From: Flavobacterium sp.
GTDB taxonomy: Bacteria; Bacteroidota; Bacteroidia; Flavobacteriales; Flavobacteriaceae
Length of the DNA stretch: 7,239 bases
Assembly: GCA_012032075.1 (NCBI GenBank)
Contig: JAAURU010000186.1
Coordinates: 1-7,239 of the forward strand
Direction of reading: 5' to 3'
The position numbers and the translations under genes are program-made. Shown in pieces: positions 1-7,239 of the stretch. How positions within the stretch are numbered: the stretch's first letter is position 1; every line of letters starts with the position of its first letter. The notes under the pieces are model-generated. The model was not told the origin of the DNA, ran no database searches, and worked only from the letters and a program-made list of their open reading frames with translations.

Positions 1-2239
1 TATCATTTAAGTACCAAAAAACCTCAGCTTCAGAATTTGAATGAGCAACTTTTAAAATTACAGGCTGGATTTCCCCTTCAAAATTTTTAGTCAAAATGAT
101 TTTTGTATTAGGATTTGGATAAATAAAATCCATCTTTTTTTCTAGATTTATATCAACACAATCACTTTTATATTGCGGAAGAGATACATAATCAACATGT
201 TTGCTTTTATAATACCATTCCATAACAGGTGGTAATACAAACCATGGTTTAGCCACAATATTATCAATCTTTTCGCAAGAACTATTTACTCTAAATTGTT
301 CTGTTTTATCAACATGGATAAGTTTGTGAAACGGACAGTTTTTAGTTTTTTTATCGTTTTTTGGAATCCATTGCAAACTAGTGTCACAATTATCTTGTGC
401 CAAATAACCAGATTGCTTACAAACCCTTTTTTCTTCCATGTCATTATAAGGAATGGTAAACCAATTTGATTTTGGAAACAAACGAAAAACATCAAATAAA
501 ATAGGTGCTGCACTTTCAACACCTGTTAATAATGGCCTACCTTCACCAGTTGCATTTCCTACCCAAACTCCAACTACATAATCTTTTGTAACACCAACAG
601 CCCAAGCATCTCTTCCTCCAAAACTAGTTCCTGTTTTCCATGCTATTTTTAAAGATGAATCATAAAATCTCCAGGCTTCATCACCTTGTGGTCGATTCAC
701 TTCTTGCATAGCATTGAATGTGTGCCAAATAGCACCAGCACTTAATACATTTTTTTCTCTTTTGTATTTACCAAAGTCGGTTTTAAAAGCACTGTTATAA
801 TTCAAATTAGCTAGTTCATTGCTTCTAAATTCATCTTGAGTTGCTGAATAATTTGTTAATGTTCCGGACATATAAGAATAGGCACGACACAAATCCCAAA
901 GATTGGTTTCAGCTCCACCTAAAATTAACGAAAGTCCGTAGTTTGATGGATGCCGATTCACATCTCTCAGTTTCAGCTTTTGTAGCTGTTCGTAAAATTT
1001 GGTAACCGAATAACCTTGCAACATTAAAACCGCAGGAATATTTAAAGAACGTGCCAAGGCTCTACTTGCTGGAATCGCTCCATCAAAAGTTAAATCATAA
1101 TTTTGAGGTGAATAACCAGAAATTTGTGTTGGAATATCTGGAATTAAAGTATTAGGTAAAATTTCACCATCATCTAACATAGAAGCATATAAAAAAGGTT
1201 TTAAAATACTTCCAGTACTTCGAGGTGCTTCAATAATATCAACATCTTTTTGATGGTTTTTGTCTGTAGGACTATTTCCAACATAAGCAATAATATTCCT
1301 CGTTTTTACATCAACTACTAAAACCGAAATATTATAGACCTGATTTTGTTTGTACAAATTATAATATTGACTTACAATGTCATTTACTCTTTCTTGAACA
1401 CCAAATTTTAATGTTGTTTTAATTTTTTCTCCTTTGTGTTCTTTAGCAACTTTTTGCAATAAATGAGGAGCTATTTGAGGAACGGCAAATGGTTTTTGAG
1501 GTAACGATTCCAACAAAGCAAGTTCATAAGTATCCTTATCAATAGTTTTATCATCAAACAATTTTTTTAGTAATCTATTTCTTTTAGTTAACAATTTTTG
1601 CTGATTCTTTCCAGGATAAATTAAACTTGGAGCATTTGGCAAAACGGCCAAAGTAGCTGCTTCAGCCCAAGATAGTTGATGTGGTTGTAATCCAAAATAC
1701 CTCCATGAAGCCATTTCTAAACCTACTACATTACTTCCAAAAGGTGCATGAGCAGCATATAATTGTAGAATTTTTTCTTTCGAATGTCGAAATTCCAATC
1801 TTGTAGCTAAAATTACTTCAATTAATTTTTCAAAATAGGAACGTTTTTTTCCATCTCTGTGTAAACGAATGACTTGCTGCGTCAACGTACTTCCACCTCT
1901 AACTACTTTATTTGCCTTTCTATTTTGTAAAAATGCATGATACATTGAAATTGGGTTAAACCCAAAATGTTTATAGAAATGTTGGTCTTCAAAAGCAACA
2001 ATACATTTTTTAAACTTATTAGAAATACTGTCAGTTTCTGGAAATCTCCACTGACCATCATCAGCAATTTTTGCTCCTATAAATTGACCTTCTATGCTTT
2101 CAATTACTGTTGTGTAATTTGGTGTAAAGAGTACTTTTGGTAAAGAAAAATAATAAACAACCATAAGTAGTAAACCTATAGTTGTTTTTATTTTGTGTTT
2201 TTTTAGAAACGCTATTACTCTTTTACGATTTTTATCCAT
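1..2239 (-). CDS. pbpC: Penicillin-binding protein 1C, bifunctional glycosyltransferase/transpeptidase (C-terminus cut by window edge)
   Basis: This enzyme polymerises lipid II into glycan strands and cross-links the peptides on the outer face of the inner membrane. From the ATG at 2239 the frame stays open for 746 codons to the window edge. An in-frame TAA at 2246-2248, three codons upstream, fixes the start region. A basic N-terminus (KNRKR, KKHKIK) precedes one membrane anchor at about residues 19-38. The GT51 domain follows: EDQHFYKHFG with catalytic Glu84, GGSTLTQQ at 115-122, and the second Glu at 141, 57 residues after the first, as I recall for E. coli PBP1b (E233/E290). The transpeptidase has SILK (Ser344 nucleophile, Lys347), SLN (398-400) and KTGT (535-538). 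Cysteines 607, 618, 635 and 655 sit in the pattern usual after the PBP1C transpeptidase. A BiPBP_C-like domain starts near 700 and is interrupted at FWYLND, so roughly 30-40 residues are missing. It overlaps the upstream A2M gene. Confidence 0.95.
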   Translation of the reverse strand, partial: MDKNRKRVIAFLKKHKIKTTIGLLLMVVYYFSLPKVLFTPNYTTVIESIEGQFIGAKIADDGQWRFPETDSISNKFKKCIVAFEDQHFYKHFGFNPISMYHAFLQNRKANKVVRGGSTLTQQVIRLHRDGKKRSYFEKLIEVILATRLEFRHSKEKILQLYAAHAPFGSNVVGLEMASWRYFGLQPHQLSWAEAATLAVLPNAPSLIYPGKNQQKLLTKRNRLLKKLFDDKTIDKDTYELALLESLPQKPFAVPQIAPHLLQKVAKEHKGEKIKTTLKFGVQERVNDIVSQYYNLYKQNQVYNISVLVVDVKTRNIIAYVGNSPTDKNHQKDVDIIEAPRSTGSILKPFLYASMLDDGEILPNTLIPDIPTQISGYSPQNYDLTFDGAIPASRALARSLNIPAVLMLQGYSVTKFYEQLQKLKLRDVNRHPSNYGLSLILGGAETNLWDLCRAYSYMSGTLTNYSATQDEFRSNELANLNYNSAFKTDFGKYKREKNVLSAGAIWHTFNAMQEVNRPQGDEAWRFYDSSLKIAWKTGTSFGGRDAWAVGVTKDYVVGVWVGNATGEGRPLLTGVESAAPILFDVFRLFPKSNWFTIPYNDMEEKRVCKQSGYLAQDNCDTSLQWIPKNDKKTKNCPFHKLIHVDKTEQFRVNSSCEKIDNIVAKPWFVLPPVMEWYYKSKHVDYVSLPQYKSDCVDINLEKKMDFIYPNPNTKIILTKNFEGEIQPVILKVAHSNSEAEVFWYLND
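2215..2239 (-). other. 25-base gene overlap, likely translational coupling of A2M and pbpC
   Basis: The pbpC ATG at 2237-2239 lies inside the last codons of the A2M gene (which encode Trp-Ile-Lys-Ile-Val-Lys-Glu), upstream of the A2M stop at 2215-2217 and in a different frame. A TAA in the pbpC frame at 2246-2248 rules out a longer N-terminus. An AAAGGA string lies only two bases before the ATG, too close to act as a normal ribosome binding site, and it simply encodes the Lys-Gly of the A2M tail. The overlap is seen directly. That ribosomes finishing A2M re-initiate on pbpC, and that both genes share one mRNA, is inference. Confidence 0.85.
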
Positions 2240-5200
2240 TGTCCTTTATTTCTCACAATGTAATTGTCATCATACATAGCTTCACATTGAATTCCGGGTA
2301 AATAATAACTTCCTAAATAAGATGCATTCAATAAAACGGAGAACGTTCGAGATTCATTGGAATTTAAACCAAAGTAAAAATAAGTTCTATCATCACGAAT
2401 GTCAATAAAATCAGCTTTGTTTTCTGTAGCACTTCCAAAATCGGTATAACGAGAATTCATGATTTCAAATCCTGAAGGTACAATTTGAGTTAAAGCTACA
2501 TTTTGAATTCGTTCAGTTGAATTATTTCTAATCGTTATTTGAGCTAGAATTTCTGTTCCTTGATTAACAGCATCAAAATTAATTGAAGCACCTGTTTTAT
2601 TTTTATAAGATAGTACAGCTGATAAGTTTTTCTGAATTTCTTTTTCTTCACCTATTGGCAATACACCACTATTTAAAACTCTCACATAAATAGTATTGTT
2701 ATTATTGTTTTTTATAGAAACCGAATACGCTCCTTTTTTAACCTCTAGTTTTTTATCAATAACCGATTTTTGTGTTGTTAAATTCTCTGATTTTCCACCA
2801 AAATTAACAGCTACATTTACTCCTTTTTCACCGTTTTTAGCAGCAAATTTTGACATAGCGTATAACGAATAAGCTGTTGTTTGCGTATTCATATATTGAT
2901 TTGAAGATAAACTTTTAGCTAATATGTTTGCCAATGAAAAAGCTTTTGTTTTATCATCCATTAATAAATAGGTTTCTAATAACATTGCTCTACTTCTATC
3001 TTCAGAACCATAATAATAGTATCTTCTTGGATTAAATTCGAATGAACCTACTGAAGTAATTAATTTTTGAGCTGCAGGTTTTTGACCAATTATCGCATAA
3101 CAAGCTGCTAAACGAAGTTTTGATTCATCTGAAATACCAACCGTTTCTCTTAACCTGTTCATAGAACCTAAATCGGCTGAACCAGCTAAAGCTAATGTAT
3201 ATAAACGATATGCTTGTGCGAAATCATTGTAGTAACTAGCATTAAATCTCCATTGTTTCGCTTGTCTTTGTTGATAAGACAACCATTTTTGTTTGAATCC
3301 AGAAGGTAAAACATAGCCTTTTTTCTCTGCTTCAATCATAAAATGACCTGCATAAGAAGAACCCCAATCATCTGGATTTGCATCTCCTTGCCAATAAGAC
3401 AATCCTCCGTTTGATACTTGGAATCTTCCTAATCGTTGGATTCCTTGATTAACATTATATTGGATTTTTTGTTTTCTAGCATCATCAATAGCAACAATAT
3501 CAGCTAAATATAATTGTGGAAAAACACTTGAGGTTGTTTGTTCCACACAACCATGAGGATATTGAATTAGATATTTTAATCTTCGGTTGAAATCAATCGT
3601 TGGGAAAGAAGAAATTTCTAATTGTGCATTATTTGTTCCAACTACTCCAAAGGTTGACCAATTTATTGCTTTTGTAGTATTTGGTTCTAAAACCATATCT
3701 ATAAAATCACTAGTTTCAGGATTTGGGTTTGTGATATCTATTTCAACTGGGAAAGAAGCTTTCTCTGAACCTGATGTTGCAATTACTTCAATTTTTCCAA
3801 TTCCAGTTATATCACCAACTTCCAAATTGAAATATAGCATTTTTTCATCAGGAGAACTAAAACTTATTTTTTGGGTAGCCGATTCTAAAATTCGGATTCC
3901 GTTATTGGTTTTAACCTGAACTGATACATTTTTAATTTGGTTTTCCATTGCAAAAATAGTAACTGGTAACGTAATTTTCTCATTTGGAGAAATTTTCCTT
4001 GGTACAGAAGCTAAAACCATTAATGGACTTCTAACTGGAGTTGTTTTTTCAGCACTTCCATAGGCATTTGTTTTCGCATCACCAGCTACAATCATAGTAC
4101 GAACAGAACCTACATAATTAGGCATTTCAATGGTATGTATTTTTGATTCTCCTTTTCCTAATTTATATGGTCCAAGATAAATAACAACAGGCTTGAAACG
4201 ATTTGCTTTTTTAGCTTTTCCACCACCTAAATCTTCATCACCACCTATGCTAAATATTTGGTTTATTTTTCCACCATAAGCCCCAATAACATCATCATAA
4301 ACATCCCAGGTTTTAACGCCTAAAGCTTGCTTTGAATAAAACTTATCCCAAGCATTTGGTGTTTTAAAACGAGTTAAATCCAATAATCCCTCATCTACAA
4401 TCGCAACGGTATAAGTCATTTCTTTCCCGTTTTTCTCACTTACTTTCAATGTTGCTTTTTGCTCTGGTCGCAAAACTTCGGGCATTGATAATTGGGGTTC
4501 TAAAACTGTATTTTTATCGATTACTTCAATTGGAATAATCCCATACATTCGTATTGGAGTATCATTTAAAGTAGATGCATGAGGTTTTAATAACGTGATA
4601 TTGATGTACACATTTGGAGCCATTTCTGGTGTCACAGGAATTTCTACTTTTGTTTCTCCTTTAGTGGTGTTTGTCCAAAGTGTTTGTACCACTTTGGAAC
4701 CGTTTTCCAATGAAATTAAAGCTCTTCCTCCTTCGCTTGAAGGAAATGAAATCATGGCTTTTTCTCCAACAGCATATTTTTCTTTGTCAGCTGCAAAAAC
4801 AAGCATATTTGCAGTAGAAGCATCACCTGATTTTGTTTTTCCAGACCAATAAGGCCAATCGATAAGTTCCGTTGTACTGGTTGCGTGACCATCATTTGGA
4901 TCAACAACTCTTACTAAATATCTTCCCCAATCGTCTTCTGGAACTGTAAATTGGAAACTTCCTTTTCCTGCACTATTAGTAGTTATATTAAAGTTTTTGT
5001 AAGCCGTCGTTACGTTTTCAGAATTATATCTTGCTAAATCATCTCCTGAAGAATTCCACCACCATCTCCATTCTACTTTATACACTCGAACTTCAAGGTT
5101 ACGAACTGCCTTTGGTTTGCCATTTTCTGAAAGTGTTACAATTTCAAAACGATTCAGTTTCCCTGTTTCCAGCATTCCATATTTATTAGCTTCAGGACTT

Positions 5201-7239
5201 TTTAAGCCTATGTATGTTTTGTATGGAGAGAAACTTGCTGTAACTACATCTGTGCTAAAATCTCCTCCATTTTCATAAGCTTTTGTTTGCATTACAATTT
5301 TTAATTTCCCTGGAGCTTGATTAGTTACTTTTGGCTGAAGAGTCAAATCTGTTTTACCATTATCATCTACATTACCAGAAAAAACATTTACTTCTTCAGT
5401 ATAAAAATCTCTAACATCATCATCAAAATCATAATTGGAATACCCTTTAAAAGTAGTTTGCTCCTTCATGAATTTCGCTTGCATTTCAACCTTTAAATTT
5501 TTAGCAACAGCTCCATGAAGCCAATTTACCTCTAACTTTCCTTTATTTGCACTATTTCCTGAAATTTGAGCATCGGCAAAACTATTTTTGATTTTTAAAC
5601 GATTTGGCTTTATGGTTTCAATTTTTATTGACTTAAAGAAATGAGCACCACCTACAGATACTTTAGCTTCCCAATTTCCAGTAATATCTACATCTTTAGT
5701 CACTACTTTGAACTTGTAATGATTATTCTCATTGTATTTTTGAACTGCTTGATACATTAATTTACCTCGTGGATCAGATAATTTGAACTTTATAGGATGT
5801 GATTTTTCAAGCTTACTTTCATTGTCATTCAACATAAATGCAATATGCAAGGTATCTCCTGGTCTCCAAACTCCTCTTTCACCATAAATATAACCTTTCA
5901 AGCCTTTTTGTAGCGCTTCTCCACTAACTTCAAAATTACTCACTGATAGTGACTGTCCTTCATCTAATTTTACATAAGTTGTGTTTTTATCTTTAGTAAC
6001 TATAGCAAAATAGGCATATCTCTTAACATCAGCCGTTGCAATTCCATCACTATCTGAAGTAATTGAAGCTAATTTTTGTTGTTGGAAATCATATAAATCT
6101 ATAGTAGCTCCAGAAACTGGATTTGTAGAAATTATATCATTAACTGCAAAAAAGTAAGATCCGTTTTCGCCTCTTTTTGCAATAACACCTAAATCAGTTG
6201 CTATAACATTTGTCGCAATAGTATTTCTATAATAATAGGAATTTGTGCATGGATCTTCTCTATCATACCAATCATATTCATCATAATAATAATCATCATA
6301 ATAGTCATTATTACTTCTTATTTCATCCGAATCATAATCCTCTTCATCATTAGTAATTTCATCTTCATCTGAAGCTGCACATTTATATAACGAATACTTT
6401 TTGTTAACTGTTAATTCTACTCGATAAATAGCTCCAGGTTCTGGTGTGATTATTTTAGATAAATCTAATGCATAAGCACCCCATTTACTGTAATTAATAA
6501 GGTTACTTGTTTTTATTACAATTTTTTGTTTAGCAACTGGGGAAGCTACTTTTTGCAAATTTCTATTCCCATTAATTTGATTGTCTTGAAGAAATTGAAG
6601 TATGTTGTTTTTATAGATTTTATAAACTTTTACATCAACAGCACTTAAATTAACCGCTTCAAAATTAATTTTTAAATTATTCGAGCTAGGTAAAATAGTA
6701 CCACTTTTTATAAATCGAACGGCTGGTTTTATTTGCTGAAATGAGATTTTTTGAGAAAAATTTTGCTTCATTTTATAACCATCTTCACTCTGTATTCCTT
6801 GAAAAACTTCAACTAAAAGCTCACCTTTTAAAGGTTCTTCAAATAATACTTTTAGTAAATTTCCAGCTGTCGAAAACTTTAAATTGGTTGCTGATTCCAC
6901 ATTAATTAAGCCATCAAAATCTTGTCCTTTTTTTAATGGATCTGAAAAGTTTAATAATAACACTTGATTATTATCCTGTTGTACTTCAGCATTTACAATT
7001 TTAAAATTGTTTTTACCAGGGATTTCATATTCTAATGTTCCCTTTTGGTCAATTCCAACCTCTTTTCCATTCCAATTAATAGTTATTTTGCTATCATCTA
7101 CAAATCTTTGAATACTATCAATAACAAATTTGAATTCTTTTTTACCACTTAAATCTTTATCAAATTTAACCTTAACCGCTTTTCCATTTTGTTCTACTTT
7201 AACTAATTTTTTGGCACTTTCTAAATCTAATTTCATCAC
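2215..7239 (-). CDS. Bacterial alpha-2-macroglobulin family protease inhibitor, YfhM-like (N-terminus cut by window edge)
   Basis: This is a giant periplasmic protease trap: cleavage of a bait segment exposes a thioester that binds the protease covalently. 1674 residues are visible, ending at TAA 2215-2217. The frame is still open at 7239, so the GTG there is not a credible start. Family members of about 1800 residues suggest that a signal (often lipoprotein) peptide and a first domain lie outside. Order by residue in this window: MG-like beta domains about 1-285; acidic insert 291-329 between Cys287 and Cys331; MG domain leading to the MG2-type motif ERGVWRPGD (454-462); further MG domains with WRWWWN (724-729); bait-region-type domain about 811-950 ending in VDEG (948-951); Gly/Lys-rich linker 988-1015; A2M core from about 1015; thioester GCVEQ (Cys1231, Gln1234); alpha-toroid thioester domain to about 1470 with conserved GGLSYW and WGSSYAGH; C-terminal bMG10-like domain about 1535-1674. 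pbpC follows with overlap, the usual partner in many bacteria. Confidence 0.95.
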   Translation of the reverse strand: MMKLDLESAKKLVKVEQNGKAVKVKFDKDLSGKKEFKFVIDSIQRFVDDSKITINWNGKEVGIDQKGTLEYEIPGKNNFKIVNAEVQQDNNQVLLLNFSDPLKKGQDFDGLINVESATNLKFSTAGNLLKVLFEEPLKGELLVEVFQGIQSEDGYKMKQNFSQKISFQQIKPAVRFIKSGTILPSSNNLKINFEAVNLSAVDVKVYKIYKNNILQFLQDNQINGNRNLQKVASPVAKQKIVIKTSNLINYSKWGAYALDLSKIITPEPGAIYRVELTVNKKYSLYKCAASDEDEITNDEEDYDSDEIRSNNDYYDDYYYDEYDWYDREDPCTNSYYYRNTIATNVIATDLGVIAKRGENGSYFFAVNDIISTNPVSGATIDLYDFQQQKLASITSDSDGIATADVKRYAYFAIVTKDKNTTYVKLDEGQSLSVSNFEVSGEALQKGLKGYIYGERGVWRPGDTLHIAFMLNDNESKLEKSHPIKFKLSDPRGKLMYQAVQKYNENNHYKFKVVTKDVDITGNWEAKVSVGGAHFFKSIKIETIKPNRLKIKNSFADAQISGNSANKGKLEVNWLHGAVAKNLKVEMQAKFMKEQTTFKGYSNYDFDDDVRDFYTEEVNVFSGNVDDNGKTDLTLQPKVTNQAPGKLKIVMQTKAYENGGDFSTDVVTASFSPYKTYIGLKSPEANKYGMLETGKLNRFEIVTLSENGKPKAVRNLEVRVYKVEWRWWWNSSGDDLARYNSENVTTAYKNFNITTNSAGKGSFQFTVPEDDWGRYLVRVVDPNDGHATSTTELIDWPYWSGKTKSGDASTANMLVFAADKEKYAVGEKAMISFPSSEGGRALISLENGSKVVQTLWTNTTKGETKVEIPVTPEMAPNVYINITLLKPHASTLNDTPIRMYGIIPIEVIDKNTVLEPQLSMPEVLRPEQKATLKVSEKNGKEMTYTVAIVDEGLLDLTRFKTPNAWDKFYSKQALGVKTWDVYDDVIGAYGGKINQIFSIGGDEDLGGGKAKKANRFKPVVIYLGPYKLGKGESKIHTIEMPNYVGSVRTMIVAGDAKTNAYGSAEKTTPVRSPLMVLASVPRKISPNEKITLPVTIFAMENQIKNVSVQVKTNNGIRILESATQKISFSSPDEKMLYFNLEVGDITGIGKIEVIATSGSEKASFPVEIDITNPNPETSDFIDMVLEPNTTKAINWSTFGVVGTNNAQLEISSFPTIDFNRRLKYLIQYPHGCVEQTTSSVFPQLYLADIVAIDDARKQKIQYNVNQGIQRLGRFQVSNGGLSYWQGDANPDDWGSSYAGHFMIEAEKKGYVLPSGFKQKWLSYQQRQAKQWRFNASYYNDFAQAYRLYTLALAGSADLGSMNRLRETVGISDESKLRLAACYAIIGQKPAAQKLITSVGSFEFNPRRYYYYGSEDRSRAMLLETYLLMDDKTKAFSLANILAKSLSSNQYMNTQTTAYSLYAMSKFAAKNGEKGVNVAVNFGGKSENLTTQKSVIDKKLEVKKGAYSVSIKNNNNNTIYVRVLNSGVLPIGEEKEIQKNLSAVLSYKNKTGASINFDAVNQGTEILAQITIRNNSTERIQNVALTQIVPSGFEIMNSRYTDFGSATENKADFIDIRDDRTYFYFGLNSNESRTFSVLLNASYLGSYYLPGIQCEAMYDDNYIVRNKGQWIKIVKE
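3538..3549 (-). other. Thioester motif CVEQ of the A2M
   Basis: These codons encode Cys-Val-Glu-Gln (residues 1231-1234), preceded by Pro-His-Gly, giving PHGCVEQ. In the A2M/complement C3 family the Cys thiol and the Gln side chain of GCxEQ form the internal thioester that reacts with the trapped protease. Both residues are present, so this is a thioester-bearing A2M and not one of the thioester-less paralogues. It sits at the start of the alpha-toroid domain, as expected. Confidence 0.95.
4195..4278 (-). other. Candidate bait-type linker of the A2M (residues 988-1015)
   Basis: Residues 988-1015 form a flexible, non-globular looking segment: Tyr-Gly-Gly, then an IGGDEDLGGG stretch, then the basic KAKKANR. 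It lies between the VDEG-containing bait-region-type domain and the A2M core domain that begins RFKPVV. By position this matches where the protease-sensitive bait lies in A2M proteins. It is short and rich in Gly, Asp/Glu and Lys, which would leave it exposed to trypsin-like proteases. Assignment as the bait is inference from position and composition only. Confidence 0.5.
6253..6369 (-). other. Acidic, tyrosine-rich low-complexity insert of the A2M (residues 291-329)
   Basis: Of these 39 residues, 20 are Asp or Glu and 8 are Tyr, with only two basic residues. The insert is bracketed by Cys287 and Cys331, two of only five cysteines in the visible A2M (the others are the thioester Cys1231, Cys1380 and Cys1652), so a disulfide closing the loop is plausible. 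The trailing DREDPC and SYYY segment resembles a recurring piece of Bacteroidota A2Ms as I remember them; the long acidic run before it looks more variable. It probably forms a surface loop between MG domains. Its function is unknown; cation binding or a charged surface patch are guesses. Confidence 0.7.
6271..6312. repeat. Trinucleotide-like low-complexity tract (ATC/ATA units)
   Basis: On the plus strand this stretch is built almost entirely of cat, tca and taa-type units, for example tcataataataatcatcat. It encodes A2M residues Asn310-Asp323 (the Asp/Tyr-rich core of the acidic insert). The reading frame is intact through it. Such tracts are prone to gain or loss of whole codons by slippage, so the insert length may vary between strains. 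Confidence 0.6.

Noticed and set aside
286..522. 78-codon minus-strand reading frame
   Set aside because: It lies in another frame wholly inside the PBP1C coding region, which has continuous recognisable family sequence there; it has no recognisable features.
1..2239. Possible frameshift or decay of the pbpC gene
   Set aside because: Manual translation from 2239 gives 746 uninterrupted codons with all catalytic motifs in place; the missing C-terminus is due to the window edge.
2240..2248. AAAGGA string before the pbpC start as a Shine-Dalgarno site
   Set aside because: Only two bases separate it from the ATG, too short for normal pairing, and Bacteroidota rarely use such sites; it is explained by the A2M codons for Lys-Gly.
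3587..3919. 110-codon plus-strand reading frame
   Set aside because: It is antisense to the A2M domain just upstream of the thioester; it is a shadow of the real gene with no motif of its own.
4595..4852. 85-codon plus-strand reading frame
   Set aside because: It is antisense to the bait-region-type domain of the A2M; composition mirrors the complementary codons and no start signal is evident.
6995..7010. Perfect 16-base palindrome acaattttaaaattgt
   Set aside because: It lies inside A2M codons, is made almost only of A and T, and has no loop or T-run to suggest a terminator; chance is likely in such AT-rich DNA.

Overview
The window is AT-rich (about one third G+C by eye) and fully coding on the minus strand. 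Two genes fill it, and both are cut by the window edges. Reading in the direction of transcription (high to low coordinates), the first is a very large alpha-2-macroglobulin (A2M) family protein, whose N-terminus lies beyond position 7239. The second is a class A penicillin-binding protein of the PBP1C type, whose last few dozen residues lie beyond position 1. They overlap by 25 bases (2215-2239), so there is no intergenic space and no visible promoter, terminator, RNA gene, mobile element or CRISPR array.

The codon usage (AAA, TTA, ATT, GAA dominant), the low G+C, the lack of a usable Shine-Dalgarno sequence before the second gene, and the style of both proteins point to Bacteroidota, most likely a Flavobacterium-like member of the Flavobacteriaceae. 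This is recognition from memory, not a database result. A2M features behind it include the WRWWWN segment, the DPC/SYY segment after an acidic stretch, and a C-terminus ending in GQWIKIVKE.

The pair is a known functional module. Bacterial A2Ms are large periplasmic protease traps that use a bait segment and an internal Cys-Gln thioester to capture attacking proteases. They are often encoded next to pbpC, whose product polymerises and cross-links peptidoglycan. The accepted idea is damage response: PBP1C repairs the wall while A2M neutralises proteases that enter through a breached envelope. Both proteins here look catalytically intact. The A2M has the GCVEQ thioester motif. The PBP1C has both glycosyltransferase glutamates and the SxxK, SxN and KTG transpeptidase motifs.

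I do not see an undescribed system here. The parts most worth a second look are a very acidic, tyrosine-rich insert in the A2M encoded by a trinucleotide-like low-complexity tract, a glycine/lysine-rich candidate bait segment, and the tight 25-base overlap that implies coupled translation.
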